Below are positions 1-7,135 of a stretch of DNA of 7,555 bases, piece after piece. The stretch covers positions 15,020-22,574 of the forward strand of contig DITR01000104.1 in NCBI GenBank assembly GCA_002422175.1. Direction: 5' to 3'. The DNA is from Alcaligenaceae bacterium UBA6179. GTDB lineage: Bacteria > Pseudomonadota > Gammaproteobacteria > Burkholderiales > Burkholderiaceae_B. Positions within the stretch are counted from its first letter, which is position 1. Every line of letters starts with the position of its first letter. A program made the translations under genes and the position numbers. The notes below the pieces were generated by a model. It worked only from the letters and a program-made list of their open reading frames with translations, did not search any database and was not told where the DNA came from.

Positions 1-575
1 GGCAGAGTTATTTTGAAGAAGACGCTTAAGGGTTTGGCACCTAAATCAAGTGCAGCCTCTTCATAAGCACGGTCAAGATCACGAATACGTGACTGGACGA
101 TGACGGTTACAAATGCCATGCAAAGCATGGTGTGACCCACCCAAATGGTAAATAAACCTCGTTCACCAGGCCAACCCAATAGGCTGCCCATTTCCACAAA
201 AAGCAATAATAGTGAAATGCCTAGTACAACTTCAGGTATGACAAGCGGTGCAGTCAGTAAACCCACATATAAACCAAAACCTTTAAACATAGGCTTACGC
301 GCCACAATATAGCCCGCCCAAGTACCCAAAGCCGCTGAAGCGGTAGCAGTCATGAGTGCAACTTGCAAGGATAAACCCGCTGCATGCAAAAGAGCTTTAT
401 CGTTTGCAAGTGCGACATACCAACGAAACGAAAAGCCGTTCCAGGTGGTCATCATAGAAGAGTCGTTGAATGAAAACACCATTAATGTCAAAATGGGAAT
501 GTAGAGAAACAGATAACCCAAAATCAACACAGATACACGACCAACCGTGCTTGGAGCATTGGGCGCGCGTTTCAT
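1..575 (-). CDS. potI: Polyamine ABC transporter inner-membrane permease PotI (3' end cut by window edge)
   Basis: Second membrane subunit of a putrescine/polyamine importer, pairing with PotH in the inner membrane. The frame opens at an ATG (573-575) and stays open to the window edge, giving 191 codons; E. coli PotI is about 280 residues, so roughly the last third is missing. The translation starts MKRAPNAPSTVGRV, has a first membrane helix near residues 14-34, then FNDSS and a W-x-G-x-S-x-RWY segment typical of PotC/PotI. Further helices lie near 66-90, 101-126 and 141-162. The EAA loop that docks on the ATPase is visible at 172-191 (EEAALDLGAKPLSVFFKITL). The start lies 10 nt after the potH stop with only a weak Shine-Dalgarno (AAGTGA), so translation is probably coupled to potH. 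PotI is preferred to PotC because the whole cluster follows the potFGHI order; sequence alone separates the two poorly. Confidence 0.94.
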   Translation of the reverse strand, partial: MKRAPNAPSTVGRVSVLILGYLFLYIPILTLMVFSFNDSSMMTTWNGFSFRWYVALANDKALLHAAGLSLQVALMTATASAALGTWAGYIVARKPMFKGFGLYVGLLTAPLVIPEVVLGISLLLLFVEMGSLLGWPGERGLFTIWVGHTMLCMAFVTVIVQSRIRDLDRAYEEAALDLGAKPLSVFFKITL

Positions 576-585
576 GGTAATCACT

Positions 586-1503
586 TTAGTTCCGCCCTTG
601 TGCTTGCGACAAATAGTTACGCTTTTGATTGATTTGTAAAATCACCAAGGGCACTAATAAAATCAAGACCATAATGACGGTTACTGCAGAGGCCATAGGC
701 CAATCAGCATTGGTAAAAAACTCGCTCCACATGACACGACCCATCATCAAGGTATCGGCTCCACCGAGCATTTCAGGTATGACATACTCGCCCACAGTCG
801 GTATGAAAACCAACATCGAACCCGCCACAACACCTGGCAACGAGAGCGGTAACGTGACAGCTAAAAAGGCTCGTATAGGCGTTGCACCTAAATCATATGC
901 GGCATCAAGCAAGCGCATATCAAGCTTGACGAGATTGGCATAGAGCGGCAATATAAAAAAAGGTAAGTAGGCATAGACTAAGCCAATGTAGACGGCTAAA
1001 TCAGTGCGATAAATTTCTAAGGGGGTGTTGATAACGCCCAACCACATCAGAAAATTATTTAGCAAACCATCATTTCTTAAAATACCAACCCAAGCATAAA
1101 CACGCAGTAAAAGCGATGTCCAGAATGGCAATATGACAGCAAGCAACAATATATGACGCAGTGAACCTTCAGTTCGCGCAATGTAATAAGCCATGGGGTA
1201 GCCAATTAAAATACAGCAAATCGTCGTGATTGCTGCCATTTTTATTGAGCTAAGATAAGTTATCAAATACAAACTATCTGAGAATAACAATGCATAACTA
1301 CGTAAATGAACGGTGAATGTTAAAACTTTTTCACTCAGATCAACCAAGGGCGTATAAGGTGGAATGCCAAAATTTAAATCAGCAAAACTGATTTTGACTA
1401 CTAGCAAAAAAGGCACCAATAAAAAAAGTACCAGCCAAGCAAAAGGCGGGGCAACCGCCCAAAAATCTGACTGTTTTAAACGTGTAAAAAGATGTTGAAT
1501 CAT
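586..1503 (-). CDS. potH: Polyamine ABC transporter inner-membrane permease PotH
   Basis: First membrane subunit of the polyamine importer; with PotI it forms the translocation path. It has 305 residues (E. coli PotH 317). An N-terminal helix lies at about 17-37, followed by a periplasmic segment and then about five more helices (near 84-108, 115-140, 168-188, 223-240 and 269-290). The cytoplasmic EAA loop is at about 199-220 (DAAYDLGATPIRAFLAVTLP), with the conserved glycine at 206. Downstream, PTVGEYVIPEMLGG and a W-S-E-F-F block are hallmarks of PotB/PotH proteins. The ATG start overlaps the potG stop as ATGA (1500-1503), and no strong Shine-Dalgarno precedes it, so translational coupling to potG is likely. 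The gene is intact, with the usual family length. Confidence 0.95.
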   Translation of the reverse strand: MIQHLFTRLKQSDFWAVAPPFAWLVLFLLVPFLLVVKISFADLNFGIPPYTPLVDLSEKVLTFTVHLRSYALLFSDSLYLITYLSSIKMAAITTICCILIGYPMAYYIARTEGSLRHILLLAVILPFWTSLLLRVYAWVGILRNDGLLNNFLMWLGVINTPLEIYRTDLAVYIGLVYAYLPFFILPLYANLVKLDMRLLDAAYDLGATPIRAFLAVTLPLSLPGVVAGSMLVFIPTVGEYVIPEMLGGADTLMMGRVMWSEFFTNADWPMASAVTVIMVLILLVPLVILQINQKRNYLSQAQGRN

Positions 1504-2630
1504 GAGGCTAGAACCGTAACAGCCTCATGATGCCAAGAAACATAAACCTCATCATCAACACCAGGAGGGTCAGATTGTGTCAAGTAAAGACTGGGCACAC
1601 TGGCCTCAATGACTTTGCCAGAGTCTAGGCGTATTTGATAAAGCGCATAGCTTCCCATGTAGGCCATATGACTGACCATACCGTGAGCCCAGTTAAAGTC
1701 GCCATCAGGCTGATGGCGCAACACCTGAAGGCATTCGGGCCTAAGCGAGATTGAAACGTCCATGCCGAGCGGTTCGCTCACACCATGACTCACAAAAAAG
1801 GGGCGAGTTAATGCATCACTTTCAATCACAATGTGATCAGGTTCGTCAACCGCTATGGTGCCTGAAAACAAATTGGTTGAACCAATAAAACCTGCCACAA
1901 ACCGACTATTTGGAAAGGCATATACATCTTGTGGCGTACCCACTTGTTTAATTTGACCCTCAGTCATGACACCTAGTCGATGCGCCATAGTCATGGCTTC
2001 TTCTTGATCGTGTGTCACCATAAAACAGGTTACGCCTAATTGATCGAGAATACGCACCAGCTCAATTTGCGTGTTGTGACGTATTTGTTTATCAAGTGCT
2101 GACATGGGCTCATCGAGCAATAATAGTTTAGGACGTTTGACTAAACTTCTTGCCAACGCAACGCGTTGCTGCTGACCACCTGATAGTTGATGCGGTTTAC
2201 GCCTTGAGTATTGTGACATTTGCACAAGCTCAAGTGCCTCAAATACGCGCTCGTGAATTTCAGGCTGTTTGACACCTTCTTGTTTTAAACCAAAGGCCAC
2301 GTTAGCCTCAACCGTCATGTGCGGAAATAGCGCATAGGACTGAAACATCATATTGATTGGTCGACGATAAGGCGGCAAATGGGTGATGTCTTCCCCCTCA
2401 AGAAATATATGCCCTGATGTGACGGTTTCAAAACCTGCCAACATACGTAATAAGGTTGATTTACCGCAGCCAGAGCTGCCCAACAAAGCAAATATTTCAT
2501 TCCGCTTAATTGACAAATTCACTGACTTTACCGCTACGGTATCAGCATAGATTTTAGTCAGATCAACTATGCGTAAGCAATCATCAGAATCAGCCCCCAA
2601 AGAGGTCAAAGAACCCATCGTATCGCTCAT
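1500..2630 (-). CDS. potG: Polyamine ABC transporter ATP-binding subunit PotG
   Basis: Cytoplasmic ATPase that powers the PotH/PotI channel. Starting at ATG 2628-2630 it has 376 residues, nearly the same as E. coli PotG (377). In this numbering all ABC motifs are intact: Walker A GSSGCGKST at 51-59, Q-loop Gln97 in NMMFQSYALFP, signature LSGGQ at 149-153, Walker B LLLLDEP at 169-175, D-loop SALD at 177-180 and switch His207 in MVTHDQEEAM. The C-terminal part (about 245-376) is a TOBE-type regulatory region with a LRPE motif at 296-299. The frame is open further upstream to a TTG at 2690 and an ATG at 2687, but those starts would overlap potF by over 50 nt and add about 20 residues the family lacks. 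The chosen ATG sits 4 nt after the potF stop with a poor AGGG upstream. Confidence 0.96.
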   Translation of the reverse strand: MSDTMGSLTSLGADSDDCLRIVDLTKIYADTVAVKSVNLSIKRNEIFALLGSSGCGKSTLLRMLAGFETVTSGHIFLEGEDITHLPPYRRPINMMFQSYALFPHMTVEANVAFGLKQEGVKQPEIHERVFEALELVQMSQYSRRKPHQLSGGQQQRVALARSLVKRPKLLLLDEPMSALDKQIRHNTQIELVRILDQLGVTCFMVTHDQEEAMTMAHRLGVMTEGQIKQVGTPQDVYAFPNSRFVAGFIGSTNLFSGTIAVDEPDHIVIESDALTRPFFVSHGVSEPLGMDVSISLRPECLQVLRHQPDGDFNWAHGMVSHMAYMGSYALYQIRLDSGKVIEASVPSLYLTQSDPPGVDDEVYVSWHHEAVTVLAS

Positions 2631-2634
2631 TCGC

Positions 2635-3729
2635 TTATCGCCCTGACTTGAGCTCAGCCCACAGCCGAGTTTGTAAACGCTGCACATCAAGCGGCTGCGC
2701 TTGAATCACAAACAAGGTCTGAGACACTTCTTGGGGCGGATAAATAGAGGGGTTATTTGCCACTTCTGCGACAACCAAAGCACGGGCAGCTTTGTTTGCG
2801 TTAGGGTAAAACATTTTATTGGTTATCGCTGCATGAACTTCAGGGGTTTCAATGTAGTTAATAAAGGCATTTGCTCCAGCTGGGTTAGGTGCATCTTTGG
2901 GTATGGCCATGACATCAAACCAAGCCGGTGCCCCGCCCTTAGGAATAAAGTAATTGATAACGTAATCGCGTTTAGCCTCACGCGCTTTGCGCGCTGCAAT
3001 CATGACATCACCAGAATAAGCATAAACCATGCACAAATCGCTTGAGGCCAATTCATCGATATACCCTGATGAGCTGAATTGACGAATATAGGGGCGAATT
3101 TTTTTGAGCAAAGCGAGTGCGTCGCGATAGTCTTGTGGGTTATTACTGTTTGGGTTTTTGCCTAGATAATGCAAGGCAGCTGGAAATACCTGAGCGGCCT
3201 CGTCAAGAACCGAGATACCACAGCTTTCGAATTTCTTGATTTTTTCAGGGTCAAAAAAAATAGACCAATCGGCTAAATCAACATCAGCACCCAGAATCTC
3301 TTTTGCTTTGGTGACATTAAAGCCAAGGCCGTTAGTACCAAAACCCCATGGCACAAAGTATTGATTACCCGGATCAACCCCATCAAGTAATTTCATGATT
3401 TCGGGGTCAAGATTCTTTAAATTTGGTATGGCAGCCTTATCAAGCTTTTGAAAGAGGCCTGCTTGCAACTGACGCGAGGCATAGTGAGTTGAGGGAACAA
3501 CAATGTCGTAGCCCGACTTGCCTGTTAGTAATTTTGCTTGCAAAACATCATTGCTATCGTAAACGTCATAGCGCACCTTAATGCCTGTTTTGCTTTCAAA
3601 GCCCGGTATGGTTTCTGGCGCGGTATATTCAGCCCAGTTGTAAACATTTAAGACTTTATCTTGTGCAAGTACAGAAAAAGATATAGAAATCAAGCCTATT
3701 AGCCCAATTGCGTGCAATTTTTTAAACAT
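2635..3729 (-). CDS. potF: Periplasmic polyamine-binding protein PotF-like
   Basis: Secreted solute-binding protein that captures a polyamine and delivers it to PotGHI. It has 364 residues (E. coli PotF 370). Residues 1-22 are a signal peptide: KK at 3-4, a hydrophobic core at 7-20, and a signal peptidase I site VLA|QDK after residue 22. The mature protein opens with LNVYNWAEY, the family hallmark, and continues with SKTGIKVRYDVYDSND and YDIVVPS. Predicted ligand contacts by comparison with E. coli PotF (recalled, not aligned by program) are Trp32, Tyr35, Ser80, Tyr238, Asp241, Trp270, Asp272 and Tyr308. Cys170 and Cys233 match the two PotF cysteines (175, 239) thought to form a disulfide. 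Several pocket positions differ from PotF, so putrescine specificity is not assured. It is the first gene of the pot group, 57 nt after kdkA. The start has GGGGG 6 nt upstream. Confidence 0.93.
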   Translation of the reverse strand: MFKKLHAIGLIGLISISFSVLAQDKVLNVYNWAEYTAPETIPGFESKTGIKVRYDVYDSNDVLQAKLLTGKSGYDIVVPSTHYASRQLQAGLFQKLDKAAIPNLKNLDPEIMKLLDGVDPGNQYFVPWGFGTNGLGFNVTKAKEILGADVDLADWSIFFDPEKIKKFESCGISVLDEAAQVFPAALHYLGKNPNSNNPQDYRDALALLKKIRPYIRQFSSSGYIDELASSDLCMVYAYSGDVMIAARKAREAKRDYVINYFIPKGGAPAWFDVMAIPKDAPNPAGANAFINYIETPEVHAAITNKMFYPNANKAARALVVAEVANNPSIYPPQEVSQTLFVIQAQPLDVQRLQTRLWAELKSGR

Positions 3730-3735
3730 GCATTG

Positions 3736-3740
3736 CCCCC
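3736..3740 (-). promoter_or_regulatory. Ribosome binding site of potF
   Basis: On the minus strand GGGGG lies 6 nt before the ATG at 3727-3729, the only purine-rich run near the start. A second ATG, out of frame, lies 4 nt nearer at 3731-3733, only 2 nt from the GGGGG run, which is too close to be favoured. The signal peptide follows directly from the ATG at 3729, which supports that start. Confidence 0.5.
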
Positions 3741-3748
3741 GTAAAAAA

Positions 3749-3777
3749 ATAGTAAAAAACCGAAACCACTGAATAAA
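3749..3777 (-). promoter_or_regulatory. Weak candidate sigma-70 promoter before potF
   Basis: In the 57-nt gap before potF, TACTAT (3749-3754) matches four of six -10 consensus bases. TTTATT (3772-3777), 17 nt upstream, matches only three of six -35 bases. The region is T-rich. Transcription of pot from its own promoter is plausible, because the encoded function differs from that of kdkA, but this site is only a suggestion; in an AT-rich gap such matches arise by chance. Confidence 0.18.
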
Positions 3778-3786
3778 TACCGCCTG

Positions 3787-4500
3787 TTAGGGACGGGGTA
3801 CGCCTGAGTAGCCCATTATAAAATGTAGCCAAAATTTACTTGTTTGGAAATGTAAGACTTTTTTAACTGATCTGTGAAATCGAGAAATACTTTTAAGTTT
3901 TTCAGCGTGACTGATGATGCCTGTACGTGCATTATCAAAATCTATTAACCAAATTTTACGATCTACATCTAACAAGATGTTAAAGACATTTAAATCGGCA
4001 TGCAATACATTGTGCTGATGCATAGATTTAACGACCTGGCCTGCTCTGAACCAGTCTTCGGTGTCAACTGAGCGCGCAAGGGGTATGGCCCCGTCAATGC
4101 GTTTTGTAATGAGCGCTGCACGATAAAATAAACCACTGCTACGCCAACATGCTGCCGCTATAACGTCAGGTACGGGAAGACCCCACTGCAACATTTTTCG
4201 CATGATGTTGAACTCATGAAAAGAACGGGCTCGAGCTTGACCTAACCAAAAATAATGTGAACGATTAAATGCCGCCATAGCACCGCCACGGCGGTAGTGT
4301 TTAAGCACGGCAGATAGGTCATTAATTTGAACGAACCAAGCGGCTTTACGCCCGCCATCGACAACGCTTTTCGCATTCAGTGCTGGAAACATTGGGTCAA
4401 AAATCTGAGGGTTAAGTTCTGGCAGTAATGCTGGATTCCACAGATATAGATCATTGCCTTGCGCAAGCTGCGACATTGGAATGGTGTCAGTTGAGGTCAT
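3787..4500 (-). CDS. kdkA: 3-deoxy-D-manno-octulosonic acid (Kdo) kinase, KdkA-like
   Basis: Predicted lipopolysaccharide kinase that uses ATP to phosphorylate the Kdo residue on lipid A at the cytoplasmic face of the inner membrane. It has 237 residues, about the family length (H. influenzae KdkA about 240). Visible features of the eukaryote-like kinase fold: GGRKAAWFV at 49-57 and the KHYRRGG block at 67-73 with a candidate ATP-binding Lys67; Glu96 in RSFHEFNIM; a hinge-like region near 130-137; the catalytic loop HADLNVFNILL at 167-177 with Asp169 and Asn174; and metal-binding LIDFDNAR at 185-192, a DFD in place of the common DFG. The KHYRRGG and HADLN-x-x-NILL blocks fit KdkA/WaaP-type kinases. 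The start ATG has no clear Shine-Dalgarno; an in-frame ATG eight codons later (4474-4476) is possible. It lies between the YbbP-type permease and potF, 82 and 57 nt away. Family membership is firm; the exact sugar substrate is inferred. Confidence 0.82.
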   Translation of the reverse strand: MTSTDTIPMSQLAQGNDLYLWNPALLPELNPQIFDPMFPALNAKSVVDGGRKAAWFVQINDLSAVLKHYRRGGAMAAFNRSHYFWLGQARARSFHEFNIMRKMLQWGLPVPDVIAAACWRSSGLFYRAALITKRIDGAIPLARSVDTEDWFRAGQVVKSMHQHNVLHADLNVFNILLDVDRKIWLIDFDNARTGIISHAEKLKSISRFHRSVKKVLHFQTSKFWLHFIMGYSGVPRP

Positions 4501-4539
4501 GCGTGGCTAAAAACCTAAAAATAGTCAGAAAGTAAGTGC

Positions 4540-4562
4540 AATAAATAAACACTTTTGAGTGT
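4540..4562 (-). terminator. Weak terminator-like hairpin after the permease gene
   Basis: On the minus strand, just past the permease stop, ACACT-CAAA-AGTGT (4549-4562) can form a perfect 5-bp stem with a 4-nt loop, followed by TTATTTATT (4540-4548). The stem is short and the T-tract is broken by A, so it would be at best a leaky terminator between the permease and kdkA. It may be chance. Confidence 0.25.
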
Positions 4563-4582
4563 ACCCGCTAACCAAGGACCCG

Positions 4583-7072
4583 CTAGTTTTGCCGCAAGAC
4601 AACCCATGGCGGTGTGTGTAAAACGCTAGATAGAACCAATTTTCCCGTCAACAATGAGGCCGGCACACAAACCCCCACACCCAGCAGCCAAGGCCAAACA
4701 GACCATTTCATTTCAAATTCGAAAACCCAATGTACCAAACCCCAAGCCACTAAAACAGCCCCAGCAGCAGACATCAAGCCCGCTAAAATACCAATCAAAA
4801 TCATTTCAATACGTTGTGCGCGACGTAATTGCTGGTGTGTCGCTCCCAAAGCGCGTAACAATGCGGCTTCTTTAATACGTTCGTCTTTGCTGGCAATCAG
4901 CGCAGCAGCTAAAACCAGTGCGCCTGCGGCCACTGCGAATAAAAACAAGCCCTGAACGGCTACCGAAACACGATCAAGCACAGACTGTAGTTGGGCCAAA
5001 ATGGTGCCCACATTAAAAATCGTTAAATTCGGGTATGCATGAACCAAGTCTTGCAAAATTTGACCTTGGTTATCTTGCAGATGAAAGGCCGTAATCAGTG
5101 TTTGAGGTTGGTTTTCCAACGTTTTAGGGGTTGTAATGGCAAAGAAATTGGCACGCATCGTGTCCCAGTTCACTTGGCGCAGGCTAGTTAGTTTGACTTT
5201 AATGGGCTGACCAGCCACTTCAAAAACAAGATCATCGCCAATATTGAGCCGCAATGAGGCAGCTAAACCAACCTCGATTGACACTTCGTTCGCATTCAGA
5301 TCAAACTCTCGGCCCTCGGTGACCGCCCCTTGCCCTTGTAAAGTGTCGCTGTAAGACAGATTAAAATCACGCTGCAACAAGCGCTGAGCTCTCGGTTCAT
5401 CAAAGTCATCTACTGATAAGGCGCGCCCATTTTGCTCAATCAAACGCCCCCTCACCATAGGCGAGAAGTCTGAAGGCGGTAAGCCTGCTTGGAGTAAAGC
5501 TTGTTTAATCGGTTCGCGTTGATCAGGCTGAATATTGATTAAAAAACGATTGGGTGTGTCGGGTGACAAAGTGCGTTGCCAACCATCAAGCAGATCAGTA
5601 CGAACGATGGTGAGTAGCAAGATAGCCATCATGCCAACAGCTAATGCACTGGTTTGGGCAATCGTGGCGCCTCTGCGTCGAACCAAACCGGCCAAAGCAA
5701 AACGCAGTGTGGGCATATTGGGTATGACCCATCGCAAACGATTAACGACCCAAAGCATAGCCATACTAATCAGACCAAAACTAAATGCCGCAGTGGCGAA
5801 ACCCAGCGCCAAACCAAAACCATACTCTAAGTTGCCTGCCACCCACCACATCAACACACCAAAACCAATTAAAGCAACCAAATAACCCGCCACGCTTTGC
5901 AATGGAAAAGTATCAACCTGTTGCCGTAACACCTGACCTGGGGGTACCCTGCTCAATGCTTGCAAGGGAGGCAATGAAAAAGCAAACAACAACCATAACC
6001 CAGCATATAAACCCTGCCATGCTGGCACCATGCCTGGCAACGGCAAGTTTTCGCCCAAGAAACCCGCCATGGCTAAAACCAAGCCGTGCTGACTAATTAA
6101 ACCGACTATCAAACCAAAAGCTGTGGCAACCATACCAAGCAATAGAAACTCTATGATTAATATCTTTGTCACCATCGATTGGGTCGCACCCAGACAACGA
6201 ATGACAGCAACAGCAGGCAGTTGACGTTGGCTAAAACGCCTCGCACCCAGTGCAACAGCAACCGCTGCAATTAACACAGCAATCATGACCACGAGCGTTA
6301 AAAACTGCTCTGCACGCTCAATAGCTCGACCGACTTCAGGTCGGCCAGACTCAACAGTCAGAATACGTTGTGAACCCGATAACTGTGGTTCAAGCCATGT
6401 TTTGTAGGCATTAATTTTATCGGTAGTGCCTGCAACCAAAAGCGCATGACTGACCCGACTACCCGGACCTAAAAGTCCGGTTTGGGCTAAATCTTCAGAG
6501 CGAATTAACACCCGCGGCGCCACGTTAACAAACTGTGCACCACGATCAGGTTCGTAAGTGATAATGCGATCAATTTTTAAAGGCAGACGACCTACTTGTA
6601 AGATGTCGCCTACTTTAAGACCTGCAAGCGCCAACAACTGTGGGTCAACCCAAGCAGAGCCTGGCTGTGGGCCCTGACGTGTCGGCTCATCAGGACTGGT
6701 CACATTCAAGGCGGTTCGTAATTCACCCCGTAATGGGTAATCTTGGTCAACTGCTTTAATGGATGCAAGTTGTAAGTCACCGGTGGCTTTGCCCACCATG
6801 GAAGGGAACTGCCAACTGCGTGCAACGGTTAAGCCTTGCAGACGCGCTTGGTCAAGCCAAGGATCATTTGCTTGTTGGGGCGTTTCAAGTACAAGATCAG
6901 CACCCAACATGCGCGCCGCATCTCGCTCTAAGGCACGGCCAACACGATCAGACATAAAGCCGACGCTACTCACAGCGGCCACTGCAACAAAAACAGCGAG
7001 TGCCAACATGCGAACATCAGGTGAACGTAAGTCTCGCCAAAACTGCCTGAGAGCCAGTTGCAATATGTGCAC
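4583..7072 (-). CDS. ybbP: YbbP-type (FtsX/MacB superfamily) ABC transporter permease
   Basis: Large inner-membrane subunit of a type VII (MacB/LolC-like) ABC system, a class thought to move or extract lipophilic substrates rather than import solutes. It has 829 residues (E. coli YbbP 804). The architecture fits the family: a helix near 21-40; a large extracytoplasmic domain at about 41-255; an FtsX core with helices near 257-277, 303-327 and 352-372; a linker with two more helices (about 393-413 and 418-444); a helix at about 470-490; a second extracytoplasmic domain at about 495-700; and a second FtsX core with helices near 705-727, 755-780 and 791-815. The repeated cytoplasmic motif is seen twice: VIRCLGAT at 290-297 and LLRALGAT at 738-745. 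The GTG start (7070-7072) is supported by AAAGGA 7 nt upstream. The partner ATPase (YbbA) is not in the window. The transported substrate is unknown. Confidence 0.92.
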   Translation of the reverse strand: MHILQLALRQFWRDLRSPDVRMLALAVFVAVAAVSSVGFMSDRVGRALERDAARMLGADLVLETPQQANDPWLDQARLQGLTVARSWQFPSMVGKATGDLQLASIKAVDQDYPLRGELRTALNVTSPDEPTRQGPQPGSAWVDPQLLALAGLKVGDILQVGRLPLKIDRIITYEPDRGAQFVNVAPRVLIRSEDLAQTGLLGPGSRVSHALLVAGTTDKINAYKTWLEPQLSGSQRILTVESGRPEVGRAIERAEQFLTLVVMIAVLIAAVAVALGARRFSQRQLPAVAVIRCLGATQSMVTKILIIEFLLLGMVATAFGLIVGLISQHGLVLAMAGFLGENLPLPGMVPAWQGLYAGLWLLFAFSLPPLQALSRVPPGQVLRQQVDTFPLQSVAGYLVALIGFGVLMWWVAGNLEYGFGLALGFATAAFSFGLISMAMLWVVNRLRWVIPNMPTLRFALAGLVRRRGATIAQTSALAVGMMAILLLTIVRTDLLDGWQRTLSPDTPNRFLINIQPDQREPIKQALLQAGLPPSDFSPMVRGRLIEQNGRALSVDDFDEPRAQRLLQRDFNLSYSDTLQGQGAVTEGREFDLNANEVSIEVGLAASLRLNIGDDLVFEVAGQPIKVKLTSLRQVNWDTMRANFFAITTPKTLENQPQTLITAFHLQDNQGQILQDLVHAYPNLTIFNVGTILAQLQSVLDRVSVAVQGLFLFAVAAGALVLAAALIASKDERIKEAALLRALGATHQQLRRAQRIEMILIGILAGLMSAAGAVLVAWGLVHWVFEFEMKWSVWPWLLGVGVCVPASLLTGKLVLSSVLHTPPWVVLRQN

Positions 7073-7079
7073 TTAAAAT

Positions 7080-7085
7080 TCCTTT
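7080..7085 (-). promoter_or_regulatory. Ribosome binding site that fixes the GTG start of the permease
   Basis: AAAGGA on the minus strand, 7 nt before GTG 7070-7072, is the best Shine-Dalgarno in the window. It supports the rare GTG start, after which the protein begins MHILQLALRQFWRDL, as expected for the family's short cytoplasmic N-terminus before helix 1. Confidence 0.7.
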
Positions 7086-7135
7086 ATGTCTTAAATTCTT
7101 TTAAAGTTTACAGATTAGTCATTTACTTCCTCACT

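Noticed and set aside
629..943. Plus-strand open frame opposite potH
   Set aside because: Antisense to a well-conserved permease gene, and the product looks like no known protein; a shadow.
2631..2690. Upstream TTG/ATG starts for potG that would overlap the end of potF
   Set aside because: They add about 20 residues not found in PotG proteins and overlap conserved potF coding sequence; the ATG at 2630 gives the usual family length and lies 4 nt after potF.
2701..3045. Plus-strand open frame opposite potF
   Set aside because: Lies wholly antisense to recognisable PotF coding sequence; no ribosome binding site or known motif.
3774..3802. Possible hairpin around the kdkA stop (TACC/GGTA arms) followed by T-rich sequence
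   Set aside because: The stem is only 4 bp before a G-G mismatch and the loop is long, so it does not make a credible terminator.
4614..7076. Several plus-strand open frames opposite the YbbP-type permease, including ones of 103-116 codons
   Set aside because: They are low-complexity (rich in Lys, Pro, Ala, Thr), mutually overlapping and antisense to a conserved membrane protein, as expected for shadows of a hydrophobic gene.
7073..7135. Search for a promoter or terminator in the AT-rich radA-permease gap
   Set aside because: No paired -10/-35 hexamers and no stable hairpin were found by eye; the only clear element is the AAAGGA ribosome binding site.
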